Part shown: positions 9,219 through 19,522 of the stretch, piece by piece
Layout: each line of letters begins with the position of its first letter
How positions within the stretch are numbered: position 1 is the first letter of the stretch
Assembly (NCBI GenBank): GCA_016722285.1
Contig: JADKGI010000019.1
Location: forward strand, 42,324 to 106,323
Source of the DNA: Saprospiraceae bacterium
GTDB taxonomy: Bacteria > Bacteroidota > Bacteroidia > Chitinophagales > Saprospiraceae
Direction: 5' to 3'
DNA length: 64,000 bases
Notes under the pieces: model-generated
The model's input: the letters and a program-made list of their open reading frames with translations, nothing else
Told to the model about the DNA's origin: nothing
Database searches by the model: none
Position numbers and translations under genes: made by a program

Positions 9219-9575
9219 TTATGCCCCATCAAAACTCTTATTAAACTTCAATGTACGAACCACTTTGTTTTTTTCATCCAGTAATTTCACTATATACATA
9301 CCTGATTTTAGCTCCGATATATCATGCTGCGCATTATTGTAATGAATAAATGTTTTCATTTCTTTACCCAGAATATTTATCACAACAATTTTCTTTACAC
9401 TGTTGACGTTGCTTATCTGAATATAATCAGTAGCAGGATTTGGATATACTTTGATATCTTCAGAAATTCTGAAATAGTCTTGGGTTGGTCCATTTACAGA
9501 GGGAGAAGCAGACTGCGCACCACCTGCAAAGGTTAAAAAAGTAAGAACTGCAATAAATAGTATACTTTTGTTCAT
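9219..9575 (-). CDS. small exported protein, signal peptide plus T9SS sorting domain
   Basis: A 118-residue protein that is almost only export signals. It has a Sec signal peptide (residues 1-20, ending AGGAQS), a linker of about 20 residues, and then a complete T9SS type A C-terminal domain (IKVYPNPATDYIQIS, VVINILGKEM, SGMYIVKLLDEKN). No passenger domain is present. A -7 element at 9596-9603 supports the ATG at 9575 and a terminator follows, so it is a complete transcription unit and not a broken tail. Function unknown; it may compete for or tune the T9SS machinery (inference). Confidence 0.8.
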   Translation of the reverse strand: MNKSILFIAVLTFLTFAGGAQSASPSVNGPTQDYFRISEDIKVYPNPATDYIQISNVNSVKKIVVINILGKEMKTFIHYNNAQHDISELKSGMYIVKLLDEKNKVVRTLKFNKSFDGA

Positions 9576-9595
9576 AAGCCTCTCGTTTATACCTG

Positions 9596-9603
9596 CAAAT
9601 ATA
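9596..9603 (-). promoter_or_regulatory. Bacteroidota -7 element (TATATTTG)
   Basis: Matches TAnnTTTG on the minus strand, 20 nt upstream of the ATG at 9575. Confidence 0.55.
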
Positions 9604-9756
9604 ATTTCTTTATTGTGAAAGTCCTATTAAAAATGTGTTAAATTTTTGAATTACATTAATTTTGTCGCCAAAACGACAAGAATCAACATCTTTTGCTGTA
9701 TATAAAATGAATACATATTAACTTCTTATTTAATTCAATCTACATTTCAGGAAATA

Positions 9757-10806
9757 ATGCATGTTCAAATTTCTAATTTCGGGAGAATAAACAACTCACT
9801 AATTTCTCTGATTACAATAAAAAACAACAATAACAATTGTGTCCAAATAACCAATTACGGTGGTATCGTCCACAGCTGGACATGCCCAGATAAAGATGGT
9901 AAATTACATGATATTCTGCTTGGTTGTAAAGATTTAGAAGCATATTGTGCGGGTCATCCTTACTTTGGAGCAGTTATCGGGAGATATGCTAACAGAATTG
10001 CAAATGGACATTTTCAGTTGGACAACATTGATTATGATCTTTCGAAAAATTTGCCACCAAACCACCTTCATGGCGGATTCTTAGGTTTTGACAAAAAAAT
10101 ATGGGAACCTGAAGTAGATGTGGATGATCAGCAGTGCTTGGTTAAGCTTAGTACAGAAAGCCATGATATGGAAGAAGGATATCCTGGTAATCTCGTATTA
10201 AATGTTCACTATACGTTTAATAATGATAATGAGTTAATTATAGAGTATTTTGCTTCAACAGATAGTACCACCATTATTAATATGACCAACCATTGTTATT
10301 TTAATCTTTCGGGTGAACAGTCAGAAAATATCCTTGACCATGAAGTGATGATTGAAGCAGACTATTTTACCAATACCAATGCAGAATTGATTCCAACAGG
10401 AGAAATCGCCCCTGTTAACGGAACAGTGTTAGATTTCAGAACATTTACCGAGGTAAAGAAATTTATTCCGTTTGACGATATGCTTTTAAAATCGAGCAAA
10501 GGATTTGATCACAATTTTGTATTAAAAAGGAATGGATTTACCAAGCCTGCCGCAACAGTGAGACATAAAAAGTCAGGCCGGAATCTTGAAATATATACCG
10601 ATCAACCCGGAATCCAACTCTATACCGGCAACTGGCTCAACGGAGTTGATGGCAAGTCAGGGAAATATACGGATTATTCGGGACTTTGCCTTGAAACCCA
10701 ACACTATCCAGATTCTCCTAATCAGCCCGAGTTTCCGGATACAAAACTTGTGCCTGGTCAGGCTTATTATACTAAAACCATTTACAAAATGACTACCCAG
10801 TCCTGA
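9757..10806 (+). CDS. galM: aldose 1-epimerase (mutarotase)
   Basis: Interconverts alpha and beta anomers of glucose or galactose. At 349 residues it is a normal GalM length. Family motifs are visible: GRYANRIANG, NHLHGG (sugar-binding histidine), NMTNHCYFNLSG (catalytic histidine) and LCLETQHYPDSPNQPEFP with the catalytic glutamate. No signal peptide is present, so it is probably cytoplasmic, although many Bacteroidota GalM homologues are exported. It converges with the DUF4920 gene with only 21 bp between stops. No linked galactose operon is present. Confidence 0.92.
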   Translation: MHVQISNFGRINNSLISLITIKNNNNNCVQITNYGGIVHSWTCPDKDGKLHDILLGCKDLEAYCAGHPYFGAVIGRYANRIANGHFQLDNIDYDLSKNLPPNHLHGGFLGFDKKIWEPEVDVDDQQCLVKLSTESHDMEEGYPGNLVLNVHYTFNNDNELIIEYFASTDSTTIINMTNHCYFNLSGEQSENILDHEVMIEADYFTNTNAELIPTGEIAPVNGTVLDFRTFTEVKKFIPFDDMLLKSSKGFDHNFVLKRNGFTKPAATVRHKKSGRNLEIYTDQPGIQLYTGNWLNGVDGKSGKYTDYSGLCLETQHYPDSPNQPEFPDTKLVPGQAYYTKTIYKMTTQS

Positions 10807-10827
10807 TTTTAAGGTGGGATTTAATAT

Positions 10828-11313
10828 TTATTTTATTAGTACCCCTGATGCCAAAAACTTCAACTCAGTGACAGGTTTCGTAATTTTTGCTATCTCCTCG
10901 GGTGTTTTTCCTTCATCCTGGGCAAAATGCTTCAGATCTTCCACTGAAGTCATCTCCTTGAATGCTTTTCCAAGCATGACTACTTCCTTGCCTGCAAGGT
11001 CTTTTGGCATAAAAAATCCATAATCTTTAAACTGAACAAACATTTCTGTGTTTGTACTATCAACTTCTGAGACTATATTCATCCAACAACCTTTTGCCTG
11101 ACAAACTCCGGATACTTTGCCATATACTTTTGCATCAATGGAGTCAGATTCACTGATTTTTGATAGCAAATCCACATATGAAATCATGCCGTTTGTATCA
11201 ATTGTTTCACCAAAGTGAATACCATCTCCTTTACCTTGAGCCATAAAACCTGAATTTTTACAACTTAAAGATGATAAAATAATCATTGCTAAAAATAAAG
11301 TTAACTTGTTCAT
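10828..11313 (-). CDS. DUF4920 lipoprotein
   Basis: A 161-residue lipoprotein with signal and lipobox at SSLSC, cysteine at residue 18. The mature part contains the DUF4920 core: a GKVSGVCQAKGCWMNI segment with two cysteines, then VQFKDYGFFMPKDLAG. The OB-like fold and CxxxGC motif suggest metal or small-ligand binding, but the family has no established function. It is predicted to be periplasmic or outer-membrane anchored. It is a single gene, convergent with galM. Confidence 0.85.
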   Translation of the reverse strand: MNKLTLFLAMIILSSLSCKNSGFMAQGKGDGIHFGETIDTNGMISYVDLLSKISESDSIDAKVYGKVSGVCQAKGCWMNIVSEVDSTNTEMFVQFKDYGFFMPKDLAGKEVVMLGKAFKEMTSVEDLKHFAQDEGKTPEEIAKITKPVTELKFLASGVLIK

Positions 11314-11419
11314 AAATATTTATGTTTTAAAAATATTATTTCAATAATTGAGTTTAATATAATAATCAAATCCATATAGGCTTAGTCATACTTTTACATC
11401 ATTTAAACTTCCAATTAAA

Positions 11420-13111
11420 ATGCAAAAGTATTTATTGTCTGTATTACTTTTTTCCTTAACGAAAATAAGCCCGGCCATTGCCAAGTGTATTTACGGTGAT
11501 TGTACCAATGGCAAAGGTATATATTTGTATTCGGATGGATCAAAATACACTGGTAATTTTTATCAAAATATTCCTTCAGGTGAGGGTATTTACAGGCATA
11601 CAGACGGAAGTATATATGAAGGGACATTTAAAAATGGAATTAAAAATGGTTTTGGAAAACTCAGTTTTGCGGGTGGTGACGTGTATTCCGGTAACTTCGA
11701 AAATGGGGTTATAGCAGGCAAAGGCAGTATTCGATACAGAAATGGGGACATGTACGCTGGCCAGTGGGTCAATGGCAGAGCAAACGGAATGGGCACCTAT
11801 ATTTTTTCTGAAGGCGATACTTACATAGGAAATTTCCTAGATGGTAGCTTTACTGGTCATGGCAAATTAACCAGGAAAAATGGATCTTATTTTGACGGAA
11901 ATTGGGCTCGAAATAAAAAACATGGAAGCGGAATTACCTTTACAAACGGCAGCAAGAAGGTACAGTATTTTGAAATGAACACACTCATAAGTGAAAAACC
12001 CTATGATGGAGACCAAATTAGCTCTCCTTTCATATCAAAAAACAAAACAGAGAATTCTAATGACATAAAAGATTGTACTTCAATCTACTGCGATAATGAA
12101 GTTGGGATGTACACTTACGGTGATGGCTCAGTTTATTCGGGACCGTTTATAAATGGGCAGGGAGAGGGTGATGGTGAGTGTGTATATATCAATGGAGATA
12201 AATATACAGGCGGTTGGAAAAATCATGGACCCCATGGTAAGGGTACCATGCATTTCAAATCGGGCAATACATATACAGCAATATGGGAATATGGTAAGCC
12301 AAAACAAAGGCTTAGCTCAACAAAAGTATCGGAAGCATATTCTGATAATAAGAGAATTACTGCCACAACAGAAAAGCCACCAGTGGAAGGGAGTACAAAA
12401 ATATTTGCTTTAATAGTTGGGGTGGCCACATACAATCATATGCCTTCGCTCAAGTACACTGACGATGATGCATATCTGTTATATGCTTTTTTAAAGAGTC
12501 CTGAAGGGGGTGCATTGCCTGACGATCAGATAAAAATCTTGATTGATGAAGGTGCGACCCAACAAACAATACTTAACGAACTCAAACAACTTGCAACCAT
12601 AGCAGGTGCCAACGATGTCATTATGTTGTATTTATCCGGACATGGCATCGATGGTGCATTTGTACCAAGCGATTTTGACGGCTATAATAATCGACTGACT
12701 TATGAAGAGATATTGTCAGTGTTAAATGGATCCAAAGCAAAGCATAAGCTCTTCATAGCTGATGCTTGCCATTCAGGCTCAATGATGGTGGCAGCCAGAA
12801 CGCCTTTAAATATATCTTTAGAAAACTTTTATGGTGCATATAATGCTTCGGCAGGAGGCACTGCTATCCTAATGTCCTCAAAAAAAGAAGAAATGTCACT
12901 TGAATACGGAGGATTGCGACAAGGTGTTTTTTCACACTTTCTTGTAAAAGGACTAAAGGGGTTTGCTGATTTCAACAAAGACAAGCTGATCACGATTATG
13001 GAGCTGCATACATATATTAATTCGCAGGTCAAATCATATACCGGAAATATCCAAAACCCTTCTATCACAGGAGATTATGATAAGAATATGCCGGTTGCAA
13101 TGATAAGATGA
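11420..13111 (+). CDS. exported MORN-repeat caspase-like (C14) peptidase
   Basis: A 563-residue protein with a signal peptide (residues 1-21, ending SPAIA), so export is predicted. Two MORN arrays follow: about six repeats at residues 22-190 and about three at 222-300, with units of the type YxGxFxxGxxxGxG. Each array begins with a C-x4-C pair (CIYGDC and CTSIYC) that looks like a disulfide cap. A caspase/p20 domain starts near residue 327 (KIFALIVGVATYN). It has both catalytic residues: His408 in YLSGHGID and Cys450 in IADACHSGS. Prokaryotic caspase homologues usually cleave after Arg or Lys and act in stress or defence; the export signal and MORN arrays are less usual. No partner gene is adjacent. 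Confidence 0.9.
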   Translation: MQKYLLSVLLFSLTKISPAIAKCIYGDCTNGKGIYLYSDGSKYTGNFYQNIPSGEGIYRHTDGSIYEGTFKNGIKNGFGKLSFAGGDVYSGNFENGVIAGKGSIRYRNGDMYAGQWVNGRANGMGTYIFSEGDTYIGNFLDGSFTGHGKLTRKNGSYFDGNWARNKKHGSGITFTNGSKKVQYFEMNTLISEKPYDGDQISSPFISKNKTENSNDIKDCTSIYCDNEVGMYTYGDGSVYSGPFINGQGEGDGECVYINGDKYTGGWKNHGPHGKGTMHFKSGNTYTAIWEYGKPKQRLSSTKVSEAYSDNKRITATTEKPPVEGSTKIFALIVGVATYNHMPSLKYTDDDAYLLYAFLKSPEGGALPDDQIKILIDEGATQQTILNELKQLATIAGANDVIMLYLSGHGIDGAFVPSDFDGYNNRLTYEEILSVLNGSKAKHKLFIADACHSGSMMVAARTPLNISLENFYGAYNASAGGTAILMSSKKEEMSLEYGGLRQGVFSHFLVKGLKGFADFNKDKLITIMELHTYINSQVKSYTGNIQNPSITGDYDKNMPVAMIR

Positions 13112-13177
13112 CAGGTTGATGTGTAGAGATAAATTGGGTAAGATCAAAAATTATAATAGCAAATAGTATAATTCTAT

Positions 13178-13185
13178 TACTTTTG
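13178..13185 (+). promoter_or_regulatory. Bacteroidota -7 element (TACTTTTG)
   Basis: Matches TAnnTTTG 55 nt upstream of the ATG at 13241. Confidence 0.5.
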
Positions 13186-13240
13186 AAATAAATTATAATG
13201 GATTTAGTGTAGTAAATACTGAGTTTCAAGACTGATAATA

Positions 13241-14364
13241 ATGAAAAACAAACTTAATTTATTAGAGCCCACATTAGTGATCAATGAAGATATTTGCAGA
13301 CAAAATCTCCAACGTATGACTGAAAGAGCTAAGCGACATAAAGTTCTTTTCAGACCACATTTCAAAACTCATCAAAGCATAGAAATAGGTGAATGGTTCA
13401 GAGATGCAGGTGTAACTGCAATTACGGTTTCATCCATTAAGATGGCGACATTTTTTGCAGAGCATGGGTGGGAAGATATCACTGTCGCAATACCTGTTAA
13501 TTCTCTTGAAAAAGATCGGATAAACAGATTGGCAAAAAATATCGAATTAAATTTACTGACGGCTGATTATGAAGGAACCATTTTGCTCGATTCCGTACTT
13601 AAATACCCTGTAGGTTTATGGATAAAAATTGACATTGGCTACAATAGAACGGGTATTCACTTTGCTGATAGTATTTTAATAGATTCAATCCTCGATATCA
13701 TAAAGAGATCACCAAATCTTACTTTCAGAGGATTCCTTACCCATGCCGGGCAAAGCTATAATTGCCGAAGCAACGCTGAAATTATTGAAGTTCATCAACA
13801 AAGTGTATCAAAAATGAAAAGTGTTAGTGAAAATATAAATCAATCTATCCTGATCACAAAATATCAGTTGGTGACACACCAACGTGCAGTATTGAAAATG
13901 ATTTTGGACTAGTTGATGAAATACGGCCAGGCAATTTTATATTTTATGATCTGATGCAAGCCCAGATTTCTGCGTGTGGAAAAGATGAAATAGCTATTGC
14001 TATGGCGTGTCCTGTTGTCGCCCGACATGCTGAAAGGCTGGAAATTATTTTTATTGGGGGCGGTATCCATTTTTCAAAAGATTACATATTAGATGCAAAA
14101 GGTCAAAAAAGATTCGGCGATTTGGTAATGATAAATGAAAATGGATGGAGTGAAGTTGTGGACGGCTGCTATGTAAGTAAGCTCTCGCAGGAGCATGGCA
14201 CCCTTAAAGTTACTCCTGATGTATTTAAAAATATTCATGCCGGGGATATTGTTGGCATACTTCCGGTGCATTCATGTATGACAGCTAATCTTATGGGCGG
14301 ATACACTACTCTTTCTAGCAAAAAACTGGATTATTTTGACATAAGAAAAGAATATTATATATGA
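13241..14364 (+). CDS. alanine racemase-fold PLP enzyme (D-threonine aldolase / D-serine dehydratase type), one frameshift
   Basis: Fold-type III PLP enzyme acting on D-amino acids. The PLP lysine lies in RPHFKTHQS near the N-terminus. The metal-binding His and Cys typical of D-serine dehydratase and D-threonine aldolase relatives appear near the C-terminus in PVHSCMTANL. The first frame (13241-13912) derails after SILITK; the next reads ISVGDTPTCSIEN and on to NFIFYDLMQAQ, matching the family continuation. One extra A in the AAAA run at 13858-13861 joins them into about 374 residues. No signal peptide. The exact substrate cannot be decided. The -7 element at 13178-13185 supports the start. 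Confidence 0.82.
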
Positions 14365-14708
14365 TATATTGATTATAAATATTGTAATTGACAATTCAAC
14401 GTCGTTTAATTAAGATATATTTAGTGTTTTTTTCTCATCCTTGTCCGTCTATAAATGATTGGTCGCCATTCAAAAGCTTATTAACTCAATTCATAGGTGA
14501 TCATAAATTAGCACGCTCAATTGTATCGGTTACTGATTTGCGTTTTAGATTTCTTTTGTAACTTGAGGCGATCGCTGAATTAATAGATATTATTTTTACT
14601 AATTATTTTTGAATAAGTCATTAAACAATAAAGTACTTTCAGTATTTTTGTTACTTTAATAATTACAAATTGGTAATAAAATTTTGTTATTGTAAAAAGC
14701 ATGAAAAA
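14365..14708. other. intergenic region, nothing recognised
   Basis: AT-rich spacer between the racemase-fold gene and the SH3-domain protein. I see no terminator, RNA gene or coding frame in it. Confidence 0.5.
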
Positions 14709-15551
14709 ATGAACAATAGATTATTAAATAAATTCTACTATAAATTAAACTTTGGAATACTTTTATGTAGAATCTATATTTTAAAATTTTTATCTAAAAC
14801 ATTAAATTTCAACATTTTACCAAATAAAGAGAAACTATATTCTATATTTTTTCAAATTATCTTTACATTAATTTTACTTCAATTTGCCTCCGGACAATCA
14901 AACAAATTTCTTCCAAAAAATGAAATTCATAAAGACAGTTCATTAACTTCATTTGTATGTAAGCTTCAATACGCTCTCGTAAAAAGAGATAAAAATTTTA
15001 TTCTCTCTGTTGTAGATAAAAACATTGAGAATGGGTTTGATGGGAGCAAAGGTATTGAAGAATTTAAACGTGTTTGGGATTTTGACTCTCAAAATTCTAA
15101 AATTTGGCTTACCATTAGTAAGATTATAAGCATGGGTGGGGTGTTTACTGATTATAATAACGAAAAAGAACATAAAAAGAGCTTTGTATTCCCATATGTG
15201 TATGACATCACTCTTCCAAATGATAATCTGGATATTTACGAGATTATGGCCATTACGGGTGAGAATGTGAATTTAAGGGAGAAGCCGGACGTATCTTCTA
15301 AAATTATAGGTAAATTAAGCTATGACATAGTCATTTGTGATTATGACAATTCTATAGTCAATTCATCTACCGATTCTAACGATGATATCATGTCATGGGG
15401 TAACAAACAATGGTATAAAGTAAAAACTCTTGATAATTCAAAACAGGGCTATATATTTAAAGATTTTATATGGAGTCCCAATGATTATCGAATGTTCTTA
15501 AGTAAAATAAACGGCACTTGGAAAATTGTATGCCTGATAACTGGAGATTAA
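14709..15551 (+). CDS. SH3-domain (SH3b) membrane or exported protein
   Basis: Hypothetical protein of about 280 residues. A hydrophobic segment (YSIFFQIIFTLILLQFAS) ending before GQSN looks like an uncleaved anchor or a late signal peptide. The C-terminal half contains a bacterial SH3-like domain beginning MAITGENVNLREKPDVSSKI and ending GYIFKDF. The middle region (about 80-170) resembles nothing I recognise. ATG at 14709 was preferred over the TTG at 14670; an even later start just before the hydrophobic segment would give a conventional signal peptide but has no ATG. SH3b domains commonly bind cell-wall peptides. Confidence 0.7.
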   Translation: MNNRLLNKFYYKLNFGILLCRIYILKFLSKTLNFNILPNKEKLYSIFFQIIFTLILLQFASGQSNKFLPKNEIHKDSSLTSFVCKLQYALVKRDKNFILSVVDKNIENGFDGSKGIEEFKRVWDFDSQNSKIWLTISKIISMGGVFTDYNNEKEHKKSFVFPYVYDITLPNDNLDIYEIMAITGENVNLREKPDVSSKIIGKLSYDIVICDYDNSIVNSSTDSNDDIMSWGNKQWYKVKTLDNSKQGYIFKDFIWSPNDYRMFLSKINGTWKIVCLITGD

Positions 15552-15618
15552 ATCATATTCACTACTTGAGCTAATTATTATACTCCATTATTGAAGAAAA
15601 TAATTTGTAAATCTTACT

Positions 15619-16233
15619 TTACAAAACTTCGCCTTTACCTTCCCTTATCAATTCTATTTCTAATCCGGTACAGTCCAATACTGTAGATTCAGCATTATCC
15701 CCTACTCCTCCGTCAATGAGAATATCGACTTTGTGCATAAAAGCCTCTTCTATTTCATTTGGGTCAGTATAATACTTTTGTATTTCATCGTCCGTGCTTA
15801 ATGATGTGGAAATGAGAGGTGCACTCAGAAATTCATGAAGGCTAGTAAGAATTTCATTGTTTGGTATCCTTACACCAATTTCTTCCCGATTGTTTTTAAA
15901 GAATTTTTGAACATAATTATTTGACTTAAGGATAAAAGTGTAAGGACCCGGCAAATATCTTTTCATTGCCCTGAATACATCATTATTTATCTGAACTGTA
16001 TATTGAGAAATCACACTAATATTAGGACAAATCAGGGACATTTTTGCCACTTTCTCCTTTTTATCCATGATGCGGCATATTTTTTCAATCCCTGCCCTGT
16101 TGGTCATAAGGCAACCGATAGCGTATATAGTATCAGTAGGAAATATTATAATTTCACCTTGATTTATCCGCTCTGCTATTTCTTTAAGGTCTCTCTTGTT
16201 TGGATTTTTCTCATGGAAAAATATTCTTTGCAT
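15619..16233 (-). CDS. tsaC: L-threonylcarbamoyladenylate synthase
   Basis: Makes threonylcarbamoyl-AMP from threonine, bicarbonate and ATP for the t6A modification of ANN-decoding tRNAs. At 204 residues it is a YrdC/YwlC-type protein without a Sua5 C-terminal domain. Visible motifs are FPTDTIYAIGC, the KVAKMSLICPN substrate loop (in place of the common KRP..PL), LPGPYTFILK, GVRIPNN and the STSLSTDDE region. Cytoplasmic. It is divergent from leuS across a 167-bp spacer. Confidence 0.9.
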   Translation of the reverse strand: MQRIFFHEKNPNKRDLKEIAERINQGEIIIFPTDTIYAIGCLMTNRAGIEKICRIMDKKEKVAKMSLICPNISVISQYTVQINNDVFRAMKRYLPGPYTFILKSNNYVQKFFKNNREEIGVRIPNNEILTSLHEFLSAPLISTSLSTDDEIQKYYTDPNEIEEAFMHKVDILIDGGVGDNAESTVLDCTGLEIELIREGKGEVL

Positions 16234-16350
16234 AATGCTAACGTTTGCTTTGTATTAAAATAAATACTTCGATAAGGTAAAAAGTTGTGGGAAATGGAAA
16301 TGAAAAAGCAATTTTAATAATAAGTACACCTTTCCTACAGTTTAAATATT

Positions 16351-16358
16351 TAATTTTG
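16351..16358 (+). promoter_or_regulatory. Bacteroidota -7 element (TAATTTTG)
   Basis: Matches TAnnTTTG 42 nt upstream of the leuS ATG at 16401. An AGGAG sequence at 16382-16386 could act as ribosome binding site. Confidence 0.55.
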
Positions 16359-16400
16359 CCACCATTACATAATACATAGTCAGGAGAAATATAATTTTTT

Positions 16401-19245
16401 ATGCAATATCATCCGGAAAATATTGAAGGCAAATGGTGGAAACACTGGACGAAGACAAAGCTCTATAAAGTTAGTAACCAATCTGAAAAGCCAAAATTTT
16501 ATGTGCTGGATATGTTTCCATATCCGTCCGGGGCGGGGCTACATGTAGGCCACCCCTTAGGAGTATATTGCATCGGATATATTTGCCAGGTATATGCGGC
16601 TAAAAGGGTACAATGTCCTGCACCCCATGGGATACGATGCTTTCGGTCTGCCAGCTGAACAATACGCCATACAAACAGGTGTACATCCTGCCAAATCAAC
16701 CCAAGAAAATATAAACAGATACCGACAACAACTTGATAATATCGGGTTTAGCTTTGACTGGGATCGTGAGGTCAGAACTTCAGACCCCGATTATTATAAA
16801 TGGACGCAATGGATTTTTCTTCAGTTATACAGCTACTACTATGATCTGGATGCAGATTGTGCCAAGCCAATTACCAGTCTGGTCAACAGTTTCGAAAAAT
16901 ATGGTAATTCAAAAATAAATGCTTCAAATTATCAGGATGTCAATTTTTTCCGGAGATGATTGGGCTGCAATGACCGAAAAAGAAAAAGATGATGTACTGA
17001 TGAATTACAGGTTGGCATATCGTAAAACAGGTTTTGTCAACTGGTGTGAAGCTTTGGGAACAGTTCTGGCAAATGATGAAGTTAAAGACGGTTTTTCAGA
17101 GAGAGGAGGACATCCGGTTGAAAAAAAAGCGATGATGCAATGGTCACTCAGGATCACTGCCTATGCTGAACGATTGCTTAATGATCTTGATACACTACAA
17201 TGGTCAGACGCACTTAAAGCAATGCAACGAAATTGGATAGGAAAATCTGAGGGAGCTCAGATATTTTTTAAAATTTACGGGCATGACCTCAGTCTTGAAA
17301 TATTTACTACCAGGCCTGATACTATTTTTGGAGCTACGTATATGGTTTTAGCACCTGAACATGACTGGGTGAAAATCATTACTACTGCCGAACAGAAAGA
17401 ATCAGTAAATAATTATCTGGAATATGTATCCGGCAGATCTGAAATTGACAGAATGTCAGAAGTGAAAGAAGTTACAGGGGTGTTTACAGGTGCATATTGC
17501 ATCCATCCGTTCAATGGTAAAAAAATACCTGTTTGGCTTGGAGAATATGTTTTGAAGGATTACGGTACGGGTGCTATTATGGCCGTGCCAAGTGATGATG
17601 AGCGGGATAAAATATTTGCAACCAAATTTGGGTTAGACATCATTGCAGTTGTGGACAAAACAGATTTTCCTGACGCATCTATACACGATAAAGTAGGAAA
17701 GGCTATCAATTCAGATTTTCTGAACGGAATGGATGTCAAGGATGCCATAAATGAAATGTACATTAGAATAGACGAATTAGGCATAGGGACAAAAAAAATC
17801 AATTACAGGCTTCGCGATGCTAATTATTCAAGACAACGATACTGGGGTGAGCCTTTTCCAATATATTATGATAAAAAAGGAGTTTCACATGCATTAAATC
17901 CCGATAAGCTGCCTCTGACTTTGCCCGATCTGGAAAACTACAAACCTGCTTCAGGAGGCAAGTCACCGGTAGCCCGAGCAGAAGAATGGGTCACTCAAAT
18001 TGTCGGTATGGAACTTGAGACCGACACTATGCCTGGTTTTGCTGGTTCATCATGGTATTTTCTCAGGTATATGGATGCCATCAACGATGATGAATTTGCA
18101 TCAAAAGAAGCCATCAACTATTGGCAAGATGTGGATCTTTATGTAGGAGGAACTGAACATGCAGTAGGTCATCTGATGTACAGTCGGTGCTGGCATAAAT
18201 TTTTATTTGATCTGGGTTATGTACCTACAGTTGAACCCTTTAAAAAACTAATAAACCAGGGCATGATAACAGCCTATGGATATTACGCTGAAAATTTAAA
18301 ATTTACTGAAAAAAATATTTCACTAATCGGGAATGTCAAAGATATCAAAGATATCAGTAAAGTGACTGCCGGTAGTCCGATCAGGCTTGCTTACGTATAT
18401 GATTATTTGGATGGCCAAAACAGATTAACAAAAGAAAATTCGAAGAATATTATCAAACTATTGGAAATCAATATAATGTAAATGGTGATATATCAAAATA
18501 TCACTGGATAGAAGATCAACATGGACTGGAATATTTTACTATAAATATTGTACAGGAAAAAATGTCCAAATCCAAATACAATGTACAGAATCCGGATGAG
18601 GTAGTTGCGAAGTATGGAGCCGATTGTTTCCGAATGTATGAAATGTTTCTTGGTCCTATTGAACAATCTAAACCATGGGATACAAAAGGTATTGATGGAG
18701 TCAACCGCTTTTTGAGAAAATATTGGAGCTTGTATTTTTCTGACAATGGTTGGAATGTTTCTGATGCAGAGCCTACCAAAGAAGAGTTGAAAATCCTTCA
18801 TACAGCCATTAAAAAAATTAAAGAGGACATAGAAAGGTTTTCATTTAATACTTGTGTCAGCGCTTTCATGATGTGCGTAAATGAATTAAAACGCATAGAA
18901 TGTAATAAAAAACAAATTCTGGAACCCCTAAATGTTCTACTTGCACCATTTGCCCCTTTTGTCACAGAAGAATTATGGTCCTTGTTAAGTCATCATACAT
19001 CTGTTCATACATCAACATATCCGGATTATAATGGAGAATTTCTTATTAAAGCTACAGTTGATTATCCTGTTTGCGTTAATGGTAAAAAGCGGGATATTGT
19101 TCAGGTAGATGCACAACTGTCCCAAAAGGAAATTGAGGAAATAGCTTTATCATTGGATACTGTAAAAAAATATGTTGAAGGCAAGCAATTAATAAAGGTG
19201 ATAGTAGTAATCGGAAGAATGATAAATCTGGTTGTCAAGGAATAA
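16401..19245 (+). CDS. leuS: leucyl-tRNA synthetase, three frameshifts
   Basis: Charges tRNA-Leu; essential. The first frame has the HIGH motif (GAGLHVGHPLG) and the last has KMSKS (EKMSKSKYN), with CP1 editing domain between (for example TTRPDTIFGATY). Four pieces in shifting frames cover the whole protein without gaps. Break 1 is near 16563, one extra G before YIASDIFARYMRLKGY. Break 2 is the T6 run at 16944-16949, one T too many before FSGDDW. Break 3 is the AAAA run at 18430-18433, one A short before RKFEEYYQ. The repaired protein is about 948 residues. Nothing else is decayed, so sequence errors are far more likely than a pseudogene in an essential gene. Confidence 0.9.
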
Positions 19246-19349
19246 GGACATAAAACCAAGTAGATTTTTTTATCAAAATAATTAAAACTTCATCATTTCT
19301 GAGTATCATTGACACTATTTTTTGGCAATTTACCATAATTAGTATCAAT

Positions 19350-19427
19350 ATGAAATCTTTTTTCCTTTCGCTTTTTTCTCTTTGTTTTTTAACTTCGGTT
19401 CAAACAGTTTTTAAAAAAATTTATTGA
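19350..19427 (+). pseudogene. orphan signal-peptide frame
   Basis: A 25-codon frame from ATG 19350 encodes a hydrophobic leader (MKSFFLSLFSLCFLTSVQTV) and then stops. The sequence after it keeps no long frame before the next gene at 19523. It looks like the start of a decayed exported-protein gene, or a very small exported peptide. Weakly supported. Confidence 0.25.
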
Positions 19428-19522
19428 ATCAGTTGCCTGGAAAAAATTTATTGGTTTTAGACCATAATTTACAGATGGTTTAAATTGACATTAACCATTA
19501 ATAATTTAATCTTGGATATACT

